Shown: positions 50,454 to 60,395, counted from the stretch's first letter. The stretch: DNA of 64,000 nt from Mediterranea sp. An20 (GCF_002160055.1 NZ_NFJV01000022.1:1-64000); one strand, 5' to 3'. Numbers and translations are program-made. The notes: generated by a model not told the origin, from the letters alone.

Positions 50454-50479
50454 CGCCGTAATTTCAAAATCAATGACTT

Positions 50480-50791
50480 ATGGCAGAAAATATGGAAATG
50501 GTACTGGTATCGCGCGACGAGCTTCAGCAACTCATCGGCGCAAGCGTGAGATGTGCGCTGGAGGAATACGGACAGGCGCAGGCACCGCAGGAGACATCGG
50601 AATATTACACCATCCGGCAAGTGGCCGAGAAATGGGGCGTGAGCATCGCGACCATCTGGCGGCACGAGAAGTTGGGGCATATCAAGGGGCAGCGGATTGG
50701 GCGGCGTGTCCTGTTCCCGAAAGAGCAGATTGACCGCATCAAGAACCTGAAAGCCACCAACAGGGATGCGGACAAAAACACCAAGGGATAA
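50480..50791 (+). CDS. excisionase-like HTH protein (103 aa)
   Basis: N-terminal helices (residues 10-35), then a MerR/Xis winged helix (YYTIRQVAEKWGVSIATIWRHEKLGHIKGQRIGRRVLFPKEQIDRI, about 42-88). The basic tail is typical. Probably controls excision of the traJ-borne element. Confidence 0.78.
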   Translation: MAENMEMVLVSRDELQQLIGASVRCALEEYGQAQAPQETSEYYTIRQVAEKWGVSIATIWRHEKLGHIKGQRIGRRVLFPKEQIDRIKNLKATNRDADKNTKG

Positions 50792-50825
50792 TCCGCATAA
50801 CGAACAGCAAAAAACATCATGGCTT

Positions 50826-51473
50826 ATGAAGAATTTGAAGCAGCTTGTTCTGCCGTGCTATAAAATGGAGGTGGCAATGAATGTGGAAGCATGGTATTTC
50901 CTGCACGGCACTACCAACGGTGTGTGCAACCTGACCTATTTTCTTTCCCTTTTGTCGGGGATGGCGGTCACGGAAGTAAATAAAACCAAACGTGGATTGG
51001 GTTATGTGCTCCATCCCGGACAGGTGGACGGCTCCATGCTGTCACTGGCAAAGGAGTGGAATATCGGGCGTAAGTCCGTCAGCCGTCTGTTGGAGGATTT
51101 TTCGCAGCGGGGGCTAATCCGTGTTGTTTCCAATCCCATAACCACCATCATGGATATGGTGTGTGTAAAGTCATGGATGATGGACGGACGGCTCACGGAA
51201 AATCCAACATACCAACAGACGGTCAAGGCATACGAGGGAGTACGTATCTACCTTTTTAACGGCCAAAGGCTGGAAACCCTGCGAAAAAGTTCGGCAAGGA
51301 TGAAGAAGTCTAAGGACAAGGACATGGGCAAAGACAAGGAGAAGTCCGCACAAGCATCGCAACTGGGGCTGTCCACATCGGAGGATGAGGAGCATTCCAA
51401 GCAATCAGAGAACAATCCGCTAATCATGCAGAAAGGAGATACTTTATCCGATGACAATACCTCTTATAAATAG
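50826..51473 (+). CDS. winged-helix protein of the mobilisation region (215 aa)
   Basis: I chose the ATG at 50826 (MKNLKQLVLPCYKMEVAM). Residues 85-125 (LSLAKEWNIGRKSVSRLLEDFSQRGLIRVV) are a winged-helix unit. The C-terminal 60 residues are strongly charged and probably disordered (KKSKDKDMGKDKEKSAQ). Related to the 124-aa protein at 41268-41642. Role unknown; replication or regulation of mobilisation genes is possible. Confidence 0.55.
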   Translation: MKNLKQLVLPCYKMEVAMNVEAWYFLHGTTNGVCNLTYFLSLLSGMAVTEVNKTKRGLGYVLHPGQVDGSMLSLAKEWNIGRKSVSRLLEDFSQRGLIRVVSNPITTIMDMVCVKSWMMDGRLTENPTYQQTVKAYEGVRIYLFNGQRLETLRKSSARMKKSKDKDMGKDKEKSAQASQLGLSTSEDEEHSKQSENNPLIMQKGDTLSDDNTSYK

Positions 51474-51508
51474 GCGGTAACTATGGAAAAGAATGAAGTA
51501 TTTATAGG

Positions 51509-51619
51509 GGCGTTTTTTAGGGCTGGCAAGTTAATGTTTTCGTCCACGAAAACTACGCCACCAACGGCGACCCGGCCACGCAGAAAACGGCAAGACTGGA
51601 TTGCAGCCCTAAAAACGCC
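51509..51619. other. candidate oriT of the traJ-borne element
   Basis: A long inverted repeat: GGCGTTTTTTAGGGCTG (51509-51525) against CAGCCCTAAAAACGCC (51604-51619), one base slip. Within it lies a perfect hairpin GTTTTCGT-CC-ACGAAAAC (51536-51553). It is non-coding and stands 30 bp before the MobC and relaxase genes, the usual oriT place. Confidence 0.6.
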
Positions 51620-51649
51620 GACCCATTTGTAACAGAAAATAACAAGCGA

Positions 51650-52000
51650 ATGACAGAACAAGATAACAATCATAAAGGAGGCCGCCCCAAAGCTGTAAAG
51701 GGCAAGGCGCGGACAAAGACCATATCCACAAGGCTTACGCTGGCCGAGTGGAAAACGGTCATGAAACGGATTGCCGATGCGGGCAAAAAGCCGTCGCATT
51801 TCCTGCGTGAACTGTTGCTTCAAGGCAAGGTTGTGGCGGCACGGACACAGGAGGACAGACAGCAGATAAGGATGCTGGAGGGAGGTTGCAACAACCTGAA
51901 CCAGTTGGCGAAGATGGCACATCAACAGGGCTTTCCGAGAACTAAAGGAAGAATCACCGCCTTGTTGGACGAGTTCAACAAAATCATCGCGGATATATGA
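51650..52000 (+). CDS. mobC: MobC-family relaxosome protein (116 aa)
   Basis: An N-terminal basic stretch (GRPKAVKGKARTKTISTRLT), then a ribbon-helix-helix (LAEWKTVMKRIADAGKKPSHFLRELLL). The conserved G-C-N-N-LNQLAKMAHQQG motif marks bacterial mobilisation protein MobC. It overlaps the relaxase start by 4 bp. It would bind oriT and aid nicking. Confidence 0.85.
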   Translation: MTEQDNNHKGGRPKAVKGKARTKTISTRLTLAEWKTVMKRIADAGKKPSHFLRELLLQGKVVAARTQEDRQQIRMLEGGCNNLNQLAKMAHQQGFPRTKGRITALLDEFNKIIADI

Positions 52001-53073
52001 TGGGCGACTTGAAAAAACGGGCGAGCTTCGCCAAGCTGGTGAACTACGTGAACAACCCGAAAAAGGCAAGGCTCATCGACAGCAAGGACGTGAGGCTTGA
52101 TGACAACACAGCCATTGCAAGGAGTATGCAGGGACAGGCAGATGACAAGCCGGGGCGTAAGCTGAAAAATCCGGTGTACCACATCTCGCTGGACTTCGCC
52201 CACGAGGACACGCCCAAGCTGACGGACGGCCTGATGGCTGAAATAGCACGTGAGTACATGAAGCGCATGGGCATTGTGAACACCCAATATATTGTATGCC
52301 GCCACACCGACAAGGAACACCAGCACTTGCACATCGTGGCCAACAGGGTGGACAACGACGGGAACACCATCAGCGACCGGAACGATGCCATGCGCAACGT
52401 GGCGGTATGCAAGGCTCTCACGAGGGAATACGGACTGCACTTTTCCAAAGGTAAGGTGAACGTGAAGCGTGACCGTCTGCGCGGCAAGGACAAGGTGAAA
52501 TACCAAATCCATGATGCCGTCAAAGCAACCTTGCCCCATTGTAACAGTTGGTCGGAATTGTGCGACAGGCTGGCCAAGCAGGGCATCGGAGTGAGCTTCA
52601 AGTTCGACAGGCGTAACGGCAATATCGTCGGCGTGTCATTCACTAAAGACGGTGTTTCGTTCAGTGGCTCACGGATTGACCGCGGCATGGGCTTTTATAA
52701 GCTGGATAAGCAGTTTGGAGGTCGTATCGCCGAGGGCATGGAATGGAGAAACAATCTGTACCATACCCGACCAACGGCTGAAAGCGGAACAAGCCAAACG
52801 GGAACTATATATAAACCGGACAATTCATTTGAACAGACGGATAAGGCCTATTCTACCGATGGCCATGCGGAAGCATCCGGCAGCGGAACTTTCGCCGATG
52901 CCGATACGAATACAGGCATAGTTCAAGTGGGTATCAACGCACTCATCGAGTTGTGCGTCCAACCTCACCAAGCCAAGGTTTCATCCGGCGGTGGCGGTGG
53001 CGGAAACGAAAGCGGCTGGGGCGAAAACGACAAGGAAAAGAACAAGTATAAACCAAGAAAGATGAGAAGATGA
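51997..53073 (+). CDS. relaxase, MobA/VirD2 family (358 aa)
   Basis: Relaxase domain in residues 1-200. The catalytic Tyr candidate is Y in KLVNYVNNPKKA near the N-terminus. The three-histidine metal motif is DKEHQHLHIVANRV (about residues 105-118), with a preceding HISLDFA. The C-terminal part has a poly-Gly tract (SSGGGGGGNESG) as in the relaxase of the other element. It overlaps the next gene by 4 bp. Intact. Confidence 0.85.
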   Translation: MMGDLKKRASFAKLVNYVNNPKKARLIDSKDVRLDDNTAIARSMQGQADDKPGRKLKNPVYHISLDFAHEDTPKLTDGLMAEIAREYMKRMGIVNTQYIVCRHTDKEHQHLHIVANRVDNDGNTISDRNDAMRNVAVCKALTREYGLHFSKGKVNVKRDRLRGKDKVKYQIHDAVKATLPHCNSWSELCDRLAKQGIGVSFKFDRRNGNIVGVSFTKDGVSFSGSRIDRGMGFYKLDKQFGGRIAEGMEWRNNLYHTRPTAESGTSQTGTIYKPDNSFEQTDKAYSTDGHAEASGSGTFADADTNTGIVQVGINALIELCVQPHQAKVSSGGGGGGNESGWGENDKEKNKYKPRKMRR

Positions 53074-53852
53074 AGGACAACTTACAGAACATATCCGACC
53101 TTATCGGGGCATTGGCAGAGGACATCGAAGAAATCAAGAAGATGCTGGCAGCAAAGGACGCTTCGGACAAGGACGAGGCACTGAAAAGGCTTGCGGTGAA
53201 ACTGGAGCCAGTCATACGTTTCTTTGGTGGCAGCACGCCGGAGAACATCAGTGACATTTTCAGGAGCAAGGAAACCATCGAGGCATACAAGAAGTCATTG
53301 GGCGGTGAAATGATTGTTAGCTTGCAGGAATATACCAATGCCAACGACAAGAATATGCGCGAGCGTGGCATCCCCACCACCAAGGATTTGCTCTATAAGA
53401 TATTGGAAGTGCTTACTGACCATGTAGAGAAAGATAAGCAGATTCCACAAAAGGCACAGCAAAAGCAAGGCTTCGCACGGAAACTTTGGCAGGCAATCCG
53501 TCCGGGCAGGGCGATAAGCGGTATCAGGCGGCTATGGGGCAAAATACCCGACGGCTGGTACAAGAACCCTTACGCATGGGCTGGTATCGTCTGCACGCTT
53601 GTGTTCTTTGCCCTGTTTGCCGCCAGTTGGGTGCGATGGCATGAGTACCGGGAGGAAAACAGGCGGTTGAGAACGGTTGCAGACAAGTACCAAGTGACCA
53701 CGCTCATGCTCAATGAACTTTACCCTGAACTGGCCGTGACCGTCGGGGCATACGAAAAACTGGTGGAAACGGTCGGAGTGGATTCCACCCTGAACGTGTT
53801 CAACAGGCAGCTTGAAAAAGTAAGAAATGAAGAAAACGAATCCAAACAATAA
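53070..53852 (+). CDS. membrane-anchored mobilisation accessory protein (260 aa)
   Basis: A helical N-terminal half (LIGALAEDIEEIKKMLAAKDASDKDEALKRL), a basic stretch (RKLWQAIRPGRAISGIRRLWGKI), one transmembrane helix at about residues 174-192 (AWAGIVCTLVFFALFAASW), then a C-terminal coiled coil. Coupled to the relaxase gene. It may link the relaxosome to a helper's coupling protein. Family not named. Confidence 0.6.
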   Translation: MKDNLQNISDLIGALAEDIEEIKKMLAAKDASDKDEALKRLAVKLEPVIRFFGGSTPENISDIFRSKETIEAYKKSLGGEMIVSLQEYTNANDKNMRERGIPTTKDLLYKILEVLTDHVEKDKQIPQKAQQKQGFARKLWQAIRPGRAISGIRRLWGKIPDGWYKNPYAWAGIVCTLVFFALFAASWVRWHEYREENRRLRTVADKYQVTTLMLNELYPELAVTVGAYEKLVETVGVDSTLNVFNRQLEKVRNEENESKQ

Positions 53853-53862
53853 AATAAAGTGA

Positions 53863-55074
53863 ATGGCATCCATCAAGGTAAAATATCGTCCTTCCACCGC
53901 CAGCGGCAAGGAGGGCAGCATCTACTATCAGGTAATCCACGGGCGAACAGTCCGCCAGATCGGAACGGACTTCCGTGTGTTTGATACGGAATGGGACAAG
54001 GAATCATCGTCCGTCCGAATCATGCCTGAAACCAACGAGAACAGAAAACAGTACCTTTATAGCGTTTCAGAGCGCATCGGTTGGGACATCCGACGGTTGC
54101 AGGCCATCATCGCGCAATGCGACAGGCAAGGCGGAAGTTACTCCGCTTACAATATCGTAGATAAGTTCAACAGCCACGCAAACGGGCTGTCGCTGTTCGG
54201 TTTCATGCAAGACACCATAAGTCAGTTGAAGCAGCTCGGCAAGGTACGCACATCGGAAACTTATACCGCAGCCTTAGCCAGTTTTATGAAGTTCCGCGAG
54301 GGGCAGGACATTCTTTTGTGTGAGATAGGCAGCGACACCATGATGCTTTATGAAGCATGGCTGAAATCCAACGGCAACTGCCCCAATACGACTTCGTTCT
54401 ATATGCGCATACTCCGTGCCGTCTATAACCGTGCTGTAGAAAAGGAACTGACGGAACAGAAATATCCGTTCAAGCATGTTTACACGGGTATCGGCAAGAC
54501 GGTGAAACGCGCTCTCCCGTTGAAGTCGATAAAGCGCATCAAGGAACTCGACCTGACCTTGAAACCGCATCTGGACTATGCACGGGATATGTTCCTCTTT
54601 TCGTTTTACACCCGTGGAATGTCGTTCATCGACATGGCTTATTTGAAGAAATCGGACTTGAAAAACAGCGTCATCATATACCGCAGGAGAAAGACGGGGC
54701 AGCAACTGAGTATCAAATGGGAGAAGTGCATGGAAAAAATCATCGCCAAATACGACGGCTGTTCCACCGCCCAGTACCTACTGCCGATAATCACCAACCC
54801 ATGCACTGACGGGCGGACACAGTACCGCAATGCCATCAGCCGTATTAACGTGGCACTGAAAGAGGTTGCCCGTTTAGCCGGATTGAATATGCCGCTTACC
54901 ATGCACTGCGCTCGGCATTGCTGGGCAAGCATTGCCAAGAGCAAGAACATACCGCTTTCGGTCATCAGCGAGGGTATGGGGCACGATTCGGAGGAAACCA
55001 CACGCATCTATCTTGCATCGCTTGACACAAATGTGGTGGACAAGGCGAATAGCCTTATCCTGAAAGACTTGTGA
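53863..55074 (+). CDS. tyrosine recombinase, probable DNA invertase (403 aa)
   Basis: Core-binding domain about residues 100-215. Catalytic domain with Arg in FYTRGMSFIDMAYL, the H-x-x-R box in TMHCARHCWASIA, GH in GMGHDSEETT and Tyr in RIYLASL. It is unlike the integrase at 47757 and belongs with the Bacteroidales recombinases that invert nearby DNA (Mpi/Tsr type). Its gene ends 39 bp before a pair of 20-bp inverted repeats that flank the promoter region of the restriction gene, its likely substrate. Confidence 0.8.
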   Translation: MASIKVKYRPSTASGKEGSIYYQVIHGRTVRQIGTDFRVFDTEWDKESSSVRIMPETNENRKQYLYSVSERIGWDIRRLQAIIAQCDRQGGSYSAYNIVDKFNSHANGLSLFGFMQDTISQLKQLGKVRTSETYTAALASFMKFREGQDILLCEIGSDTMMLYEAWLKSNGNCPNTTSFYMRILRAVYNRAVEKELTEQKYPFKHVYTGIGKTVKRALPLKSIKRIKELDLTLKPHLDYARDMFLFSFYTRGMSFIDMAYLKKSDLKNSVIIYRRRKTGQQLSIKWEKCMEKIIAKYDGCSTAQYLLPIITNPCTDGRTQYRNAISRINVALKEVARLAGLNMPLTMHCARHCWASIAKSKNIPLSVISEGMGHDSEETTRIYLASLDTNVVDKANSLILKDL

Positions 55075-55113
55075 ACGGATATTTTGGATAAAATTTGTTT
55101 AGCGAAAATCAGA

Positions 55114-55305
55114 ATCTCTTGGTAAGAGTTATAGTTGATATTGCAAAGGTACTCATAATATTGCAAAATCCGTGTCCGAATCTAATTTATAATGGGATAT
55201 GAAAGACAATTTATGCGGAATTGTTTAGTAAATCCACTTGCATTTTCCAATAATACATTGATTCCCAGTATTTGTTTTCTTGAAATATATCTCTTACCAA
55301 GAGAT
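55114..55305. promoter_or_regulatory. invertible promoter segment, predicted OFF
   Basis: ATCTCTTGGTAAGAGTTATA (55114-55133) and, inverted, the same with one mismatch (55286-55305). Between them the only TAnnTTTG box is TACCTTTG on the minus strand (55144-55151), facing away from the restriction gene. Flipping the segment would place it at about 55268-55275 on the plus strand, about 28 bp before the ATG at 55304. The right repeat touches that ATG. Confidence 0.75.
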
Positions 55306-58300
55306 GAATTTCAAGGATATACTGCATAAATTCCGTACCGAATCATTCACCGAAAGGGAAAAGGGTATAAAGTTCGAGCGTCTGATGCGCTCATGGTTGT
55401 TGACAGACCCTCGCTACAACGAGCTTGAAAAGGTGTGGCTGTGGGAGGACTTTCCGGGTCGTAAGGACTTCGGAGGCACGGACACGGGCATCGACCTTGT
55501 GGCCAAGACCGAGATGGGCGACTATTGGGCTATCCAGTGCAAGTGCTATGCGGAGGATGCCGTGATAGACAAGCCTGCCGTGGATTCATTCCTCGCCACC
55601 TCCAGCCGCACGTTCACCAACGAAGTGACTTTCCAGACCACCCGGTTTGCCAAACGGATATGGATTTCCACCACCAACCATTGGGGAAGCAACGCCGAGG
55701 AAGCCATCCGGCACCAGGACCCGCCTTTTTCACGGGTTGGGCTGATTGACCTGAATTCTTCCTGTGTGGACTGGCAAAAACTGATGGACGGACTTACGGG
55801 AACTTCCGCACTTGTAGAGGGCAAGAAACCGCGCAAGCACCAGTTGAATGCCATATCCAAGGCATACACGCACTACATTACAGACGGCAACGACCGGGGT
55901 AAGCTCATCATGGCCTGCGGAACGGGCAAGACCTACACCTCGCTGCTCATCACCGAACAGTTGTTGGGCAACAAAGGACTGGTTTTGTTCATGGTTCCGT
56001 CCATCGCCTTGTTGGGGCAGTCGCTCAACGCATGGTCGGCGGACGCGAAGAAGCCTATCAAGGCCGTCTGCATCTGTTCGGATTCCAAAGCCTCACGGAA
56101 GATACAGAATAAATACGATGATATGGATGACAGCGTGGTTGACCTTGCCGTGCCAGCGTCCACCAGTCCGCAGTCCATCGCATCGCAACTGAAGAAATAC
56201 CGAAGCCATGACGGGTTGGTAGTCGTGTTCTCCACCTACCAGTCCATTGATGCCGTTTCAGCGGCACAACAGGAGATTCTTTCCGAAACAGACGGCGAGT
56301 ATGGCGTGTTCGATTTCATCATCTGCGACGAAGCCCACCGCACTACAGGCGTGAAGCTGTCGGACGAGGACGAGAGCAATTTTACCAAGATACACTCCGA
56401 CGACAATGTGCAAGGCCGTAAACGGCTTTACATGACCGCTACGCCACGGCTGTACGGGGAATCGGCCAAGATAAAGGCATCGGAAAAGGACTGCATCCTC
56501 TGTTCGATGGACGATAAGGCTCTGTACGGGGAGGAGTTCTACCGCGTGAATTTCTCCTACGCCGTACAGAACGGGCTGCTGACCGACTACAAGGTGCTTG
56601 TCCTTACCGTCGGAGAGGACGATGTGCCGGAAAACATCCGACGCGATGTCACCGACACGACCACGGAACTGAATTTTGACGACACGTCCAAGCTCATCGG
56701 CGTAATTAACGGACTGTCGAAGATGATACAGGGCGATGACCACCGCACATGGGATGCCGACCCGCACATGATGCGCCGTGCCGTGGCGTTTTGTTCGTCC
56801 ATTGACAGGAGTGCAAGCCGAGTAGGTATCGCTTCTAAATATGTGGCTTCCGTGTTGCCGCAAATATCGGAAAAGTACGACGAGAATCTGGATGCGGAAA
56901 GCCTTTCGCATACCGTTTCGATAACCGCAAAGCACATAGACGGCTCGATGAACTCACAGGAACGCAACGAAATCCTGCAATGGTTGGCGGACGAGCCGGA
57001 TAATGACCGGGAGTGCCGGGTGGTGACCAACGTGCGCTGTCTGTCCGAGGGCGTGGACGTGCCGTCGCTCGATGCCGTGCTGTTCCTTTCCGCCCGTAAC
57101 TCGCAGGTGGATGTGGTGCAGTCGGTAGGCCGTGTGATGCGCACTTTCCACAAAGGACTGCCCGACGAGAAGAAGTACGGGTACATCATCATCCCTATTG
57201 TCGTGCCGTCCGATGTTTCGGCAGAGGAAGCACTCGACAACAGCAAGACCTTTGATGTGGTCTGGGAAATTCTGAACGCATTGCGCTCCCACGATGACCG
57301 TTTCAATGCGATGGTGAACAAGATTGCGCTCAACAAGCAGAAACCCAACAAGCAGTCTTATACGCCGTCCGTCACCATCGGCAGGCCGGGATTAAGCTTT
57401 CAGGAGGGAGAGGAAGAAGCGCGGCAGATGGAGAACGCGGAAATCGCCCGACAGTTGGAACTTCGTTTCGGCGAGTTGCAGGACGGCATGTATGCCAAGC
57501 TCGTGGAGAAGTGCGGCGACCGCCTCTATTGGGAGAACTGGGCAAAGGAAATCGGACTTATCGCGCACAAGTTCATCGAGCGCATATCCAAGCTCATCCA
57601 GTCCGGCGTACACAAAAAGGCGTTCAACGAATACCTCAAGGGATTGCAGCGCGACCTAAACCCGTCAGTGGATGCGGCACAGGCCATCGAGATGCTGGCG
57701 CAGCACATCATTACCCGTCCGGTGTTCGATGCGTTGTTTGCCGATTACCAGTTCGTGAACAACAACGCCGTGAGCCGCTCCATGCAACGCATGATAGACC
57801 TCTTGCAAGAGCAGGCTTTCGAGAAAGATACCGAAGTGTTGGAGAAGTTCTATCAGTCGGTGAGGACAAATGTAGGCGGCATAGACAATCTGGAGGGCAA
57901 GCAGACCATCATCAAGAACCTCTACGAAAAGTTCTTCAAAGGCGCGTTTCCGCTCACCGTGGAGAAACTGGGCATCGTCTATACGCCCGTGGAGTGCGTG
58001 GACTTCATCATCCACTCCGTAAACGACATCCTCAAGGCGGAGTTCAACACTTCGATGACCGAGCAGAATGTGCATATCCTCGACCCGTTTGTAGGAACAG
58101 GCACGTTCATCACACGATTGTTGCAGTCCGGCCTTATCCGCCCGGAGGACATGGAGCGCAAGTACCTGAATGAAATCCATTGCAATGAAATCGTGCTGCT
58201 GGCCTATTATATCGCCGATGTGAACATTGAAGCTGTATTCCATGACATCACCCGTCGGAAAACCTACCTGCCGTACAGCGGCATCTGCCTGACGGACACT

Positions 58301-60319
58301 TTCCAACTGGCAGAGAAGAAGCACAACGAGCTGTTCACGGAGTTCTTCCAGGACAATTCCAAACGGGTGAAGAAGCAGATGGCCACCCATGTGAGGGTGA
58401 TTGTGGGGAATCCACCGTACTCTGTTGGACAGAAAAGTGCAAATGACAATGCCCAAAACTTGTCTTATCCAAATTTGGAAAAGCGAATTGCATCAACATA
58501 TATACAACGAATCACTGATAAAAACAGTACAGTTCAAGCTCTGTATGATAGCTATGTTAAAGCTTTCCGTTGGGCTTCTGACCGCATTCCACAAAATGAA
58601 GGCGGTGTTGTAGCATTTATAAGCAATGGTGCGTGGCTCGATGGAAATGCTCAAAATGGCATGCGCAGATGCTTTGAAGAAGAATTTACCTCCATTTATG
58701 TGCTGAATCTCCGTGGAAATCAACGCACTTCAGGTGAATTGTCACGCAAAGAGGGTGGTAAAATCTTTGGTAGTGGTTCTCGTACTCCTATTGCCATTAC
58801 TTTCCTCGTCAAAAATCCGGCTAAGAAAGGACAAAAAGCTGTTATACATTACCACGACATCGGCGATTACCTTACTCGCGAACAAAAACTTAAAATGACA
58901 AAAGAGTTCCGCTCTATTTCTTCACGGAAGTTGGATTGGCAAATTATTATGCCTAATGAAAAGGCTGATTGGATAAATCAACGTGATGGTGTATTTGACA
59001 ACTTGATATTATTGGGTGATAAGAAAAATAGTAAACAAACTGTTTTTTCTATATTTTCGGCAGGAGATATAACTCACCGTGATGTTTGGTGTTACAATTC
59101 TTCAACCAAATCTCTTTCTATGCAAATGCAGACAGCAATAACAACATTTAATCAAGAAGCAAGCAAATGCGTAGAGGCCAAAACCATAAGTGAAATAGCG
59201 ACATTAGTCAACGCAGACCCTACTCAAATTAAATGGGACCAGAAATTGTTTGAACATGCTTTGAAAGGCATTCGTCATACTTTTGATAATAATAAGATAC
59301 GATTGACACTTTATAGACCATACTTCAAGCAATGGCTTTATTATGATAAAGCATTTAATTGGAGCCAGTATCAATTACCCAAATTATTTCCAACACCAAC
59401 AACAGAAAATTTGCTGATTTGTTTAAGCGGTGTTGGTAATAAGAATTTTAGCTGTCTAATAACAAATGAAATACCTGATTATCAGATACAGTTTAATAGC
59501 CAATGTTTTCCCCTATATTGGTATGAAGAAAACAAAAACCCACAGGCTTCACTTTTCGATGATGCCGAAACGAACCGTTATATCCGCCGTGACGGAATCA
59601 CAGACTGGATTTTGAAAGAAGTCCGCAACCGCTTTGGTGGTTTACGAGCTATTACCAAAGAACATATTTTCTACTATGTGTATGGGTTACTTCATTCCAA
59701 ACAATACCGTGAGCGTTTCGCCGATGATTTGAAAAGGTCATTGCCACGCATTCCCATAGTGGATAATGTACAGGATTTCATGGCTTTTTATAAAACAGGA
59801 AAGGAACTTGCCGACCTACATTTGAACTATGAGCAAGGCATCAACATGCAAACAACAGGGCATGACGGCGATTATGCATTTTTCGCAGAAATGCCAATGT
59901 TGGCACATCGTTTCTTTGGCGTAAAGGTTATTGGCGACATCGACATCTGGCAAAACAAATGGACAGATGAAACCTACCAATACTTCTCCGTGGATAAAAT
60001 TAAGTTCGCCAAAGTCCGTGACGAGAACGGTAAACTCGTTGCCGACAAGACACGCATCATTTACAACGGTCATATCAGCATTGAGAACATACCACTCAAA
60101 GCCTACGAATACGTTGTGAATGGTAAGTCCGCTATCGACTGGATAATGGAACGCTATGCCGTAACCATTGACAAAGCATCCCAAATCAAGAACGACCCTA
60201 ACGACTGGTCAAGAGAACACAAGCAACCTCGTTACATCCTCGACCTCCTGTTGTCTGTCATTATCCTCTCTTGCAAAACGGTAGATGTCGTATCCACATT
60301 GCCATTTTGCAAATGGTAA
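55304..60319 (+). CDS. Type ISP-like restriction-modification enzyme (1671 aa)
   Basis: I chose the ATG at 55304 (MNFKDILHKFRTESF); a TTG 24 bp earlier lies in the inverted repeat. An Mrr-like nuclease comes first: Asp in TGIDLVAK (about 64) and Q-C-K (78-80). A superfamily 2 translocase follows with Walker A CGTGKT (about 204), DEAH (about 341), MTATPR and QSVGRVMR (about 605). An adenine methylase has motif I DPFVGTGTF (about 927) and motif IV NPPY (about 1035). The last 600 residues are the target-recognition part. One polypeptide both methylates and cuts invading DNA, as LlaGI and LlaBIII do. The C-terminal coding DNA turns AT-rich just after NPPY. Confidence 0.85.
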   Translation: MNFKDILHKFRTESFTEREKGIKFERLMRSWLLTDPRYNELEKVWLWEDFPGRKDFGGTDTGIDLVAKTEMGDYWAIQCKCYAEDAVIDKPAVDSFLATSSRTFTNEVTFQTTRFAKRIWISTTNHWGSNAEEAIRHQDPPFSRVGLIDLNSSCVDWQKLMDGLTGTSALVEGKKPRKHQLNAISKAYTHYITDGNDRGKLIMACGTGKTYTSLLITEQLLGNKGLVLFMVPSIALLGQSLNAWSADAKKPIKAVCICSDSKASRKIQNKYDDMDDSVVDLAVPASTSPQSIASQLKKYRSHDGLVVVFSTYQSIDAVSAAQQEILSETDGEYGVFDFIICDEAHRTTGVKLSDEDESNFTKIHSDDNVQGRKRLYMTATPRLYGESAKIKASEKDCILCSMDDKALYGEEFYRVNFSYAVQNGLLTDYKVLVLTVGEDDVPENIRRDVTDTTTELNFDDTSKLIGVINGLSKMIQGDDHRTWDADPHMMRRAVAFCSSIDRSASRVGIASKYVASVLPQISEKYDENLDAESLSHTVSITAKHIDGSMNSQERNEILQWLADEPDNDRECRVVTNVRCLSEGVDVPSLDAVLFLSARNSQVDVVQSVGRVMRTFHKGLPDEKKYGYIIIPIVVPSDVSAEEALDNSKTFDVVWEILNALRSHDDRFNAMVNKIALNKQKPNKQSYTPSVTIGRPGLSFQEGEEEARQMENAEIARQLELRFGELQDGMYAKLVEKCGDRLYWENWAKEIGLIAHKFIERISKLIQSGVHKKAFNEYLKGLQRDLNPSVDAAQAIEMLAQHIITRPVFDALFADYQFVNNNAVSRSMQRMIDLLQEQAFEKDTEVLEKFYQSVRTNVGGIDNLEGKQTIIKNLYEKFFKGAFPLTVEKLGIVYTPVECVDFIIHSVNDILKAEFNTSMTEQNVHILDPFVGTGTFITRLLQSGLIRPEDMERKYLNEIHCNEIVLLAYYIADVNIEAVFHDITRRKTYLPYSGICLTDTFQLAEKKHNELFTEFFQDNSKRVKKQMATHVRVIVGNPPYSVGQKSANDNAQNLSYPNLEKRIASTYIQRITDKNSTVQALYDSYVKAFRWASDRIPQNEGGVVAFISNGAWLDGNAQNGMRRCFEEEFTSIYVLNLRGNQRTSGELSRKEGGKIFGSGSRTPIAITFLVKNPAKKGQKAVIHYHDIGDYLTREQKLKMTKEFRSISSRKLDWQIIMPNEKADWINQRDGVFDNLILLGDKKNSKQTVFSIFSAGDITHRDVWCYNSSTKSLSMQMQTAITTFNQEASKCVEAKTISEIATLVNADPTQIKWDQKLFEHALKGIRHTFDNNKIRLTLYRPYFKQWLYYDKAFNWSQYQLPKLFPTPTTENLLICLSGVGNKNFSCLITNEIPDYQIQFNSQCFPLYWYEENKNPQASLFDDAETNRYIRRDGITDWILKEVRNRFGGLRAITKEHIFYYVYGLLHSKQYRERFADDLKRSLPRIPIVDNVQDFMAFYKTGKELADLHLNYEQGINMQTTGHDGDYAFFAEMPMLAHRFFGVKVIGDIDIWQNKWTDETYQYFSVDKIKFAKVRDENGKLVADKTRIIYNGHISIENIPLKAYEYVVNGKSAIDWIMERYAVTIDKASQIKNDPNDWSREHKQPRYILDLLLSVIILSCKTVDVVSTLPFCKW

Positions 60320-60330
60320 TTTCAATAGAC

Positions 60331-60369
60331 AAAACGAACTGTGGCAAATATATTACCACAGTTCGTTTT
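60331..60369. terminator. bidirectional terminator
   Basis: AAAACGAACTGTGG (60331-60344) and its exact complement (60356-60369) with an 11-base loop. A-run and T-run on both sides serve the converging restriction gene and AAA-ATPase gene. Confidence 0.85.
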
Positions 60370-60395
60370 AATCTTGAGGATTTAAATATTTTGTA

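Noticed and set aside
56258..58456. Minus-strand frames opposite the Type ISP gene
   Set aside because: Antisense to helicase and methylase motifs; no independent evidence.
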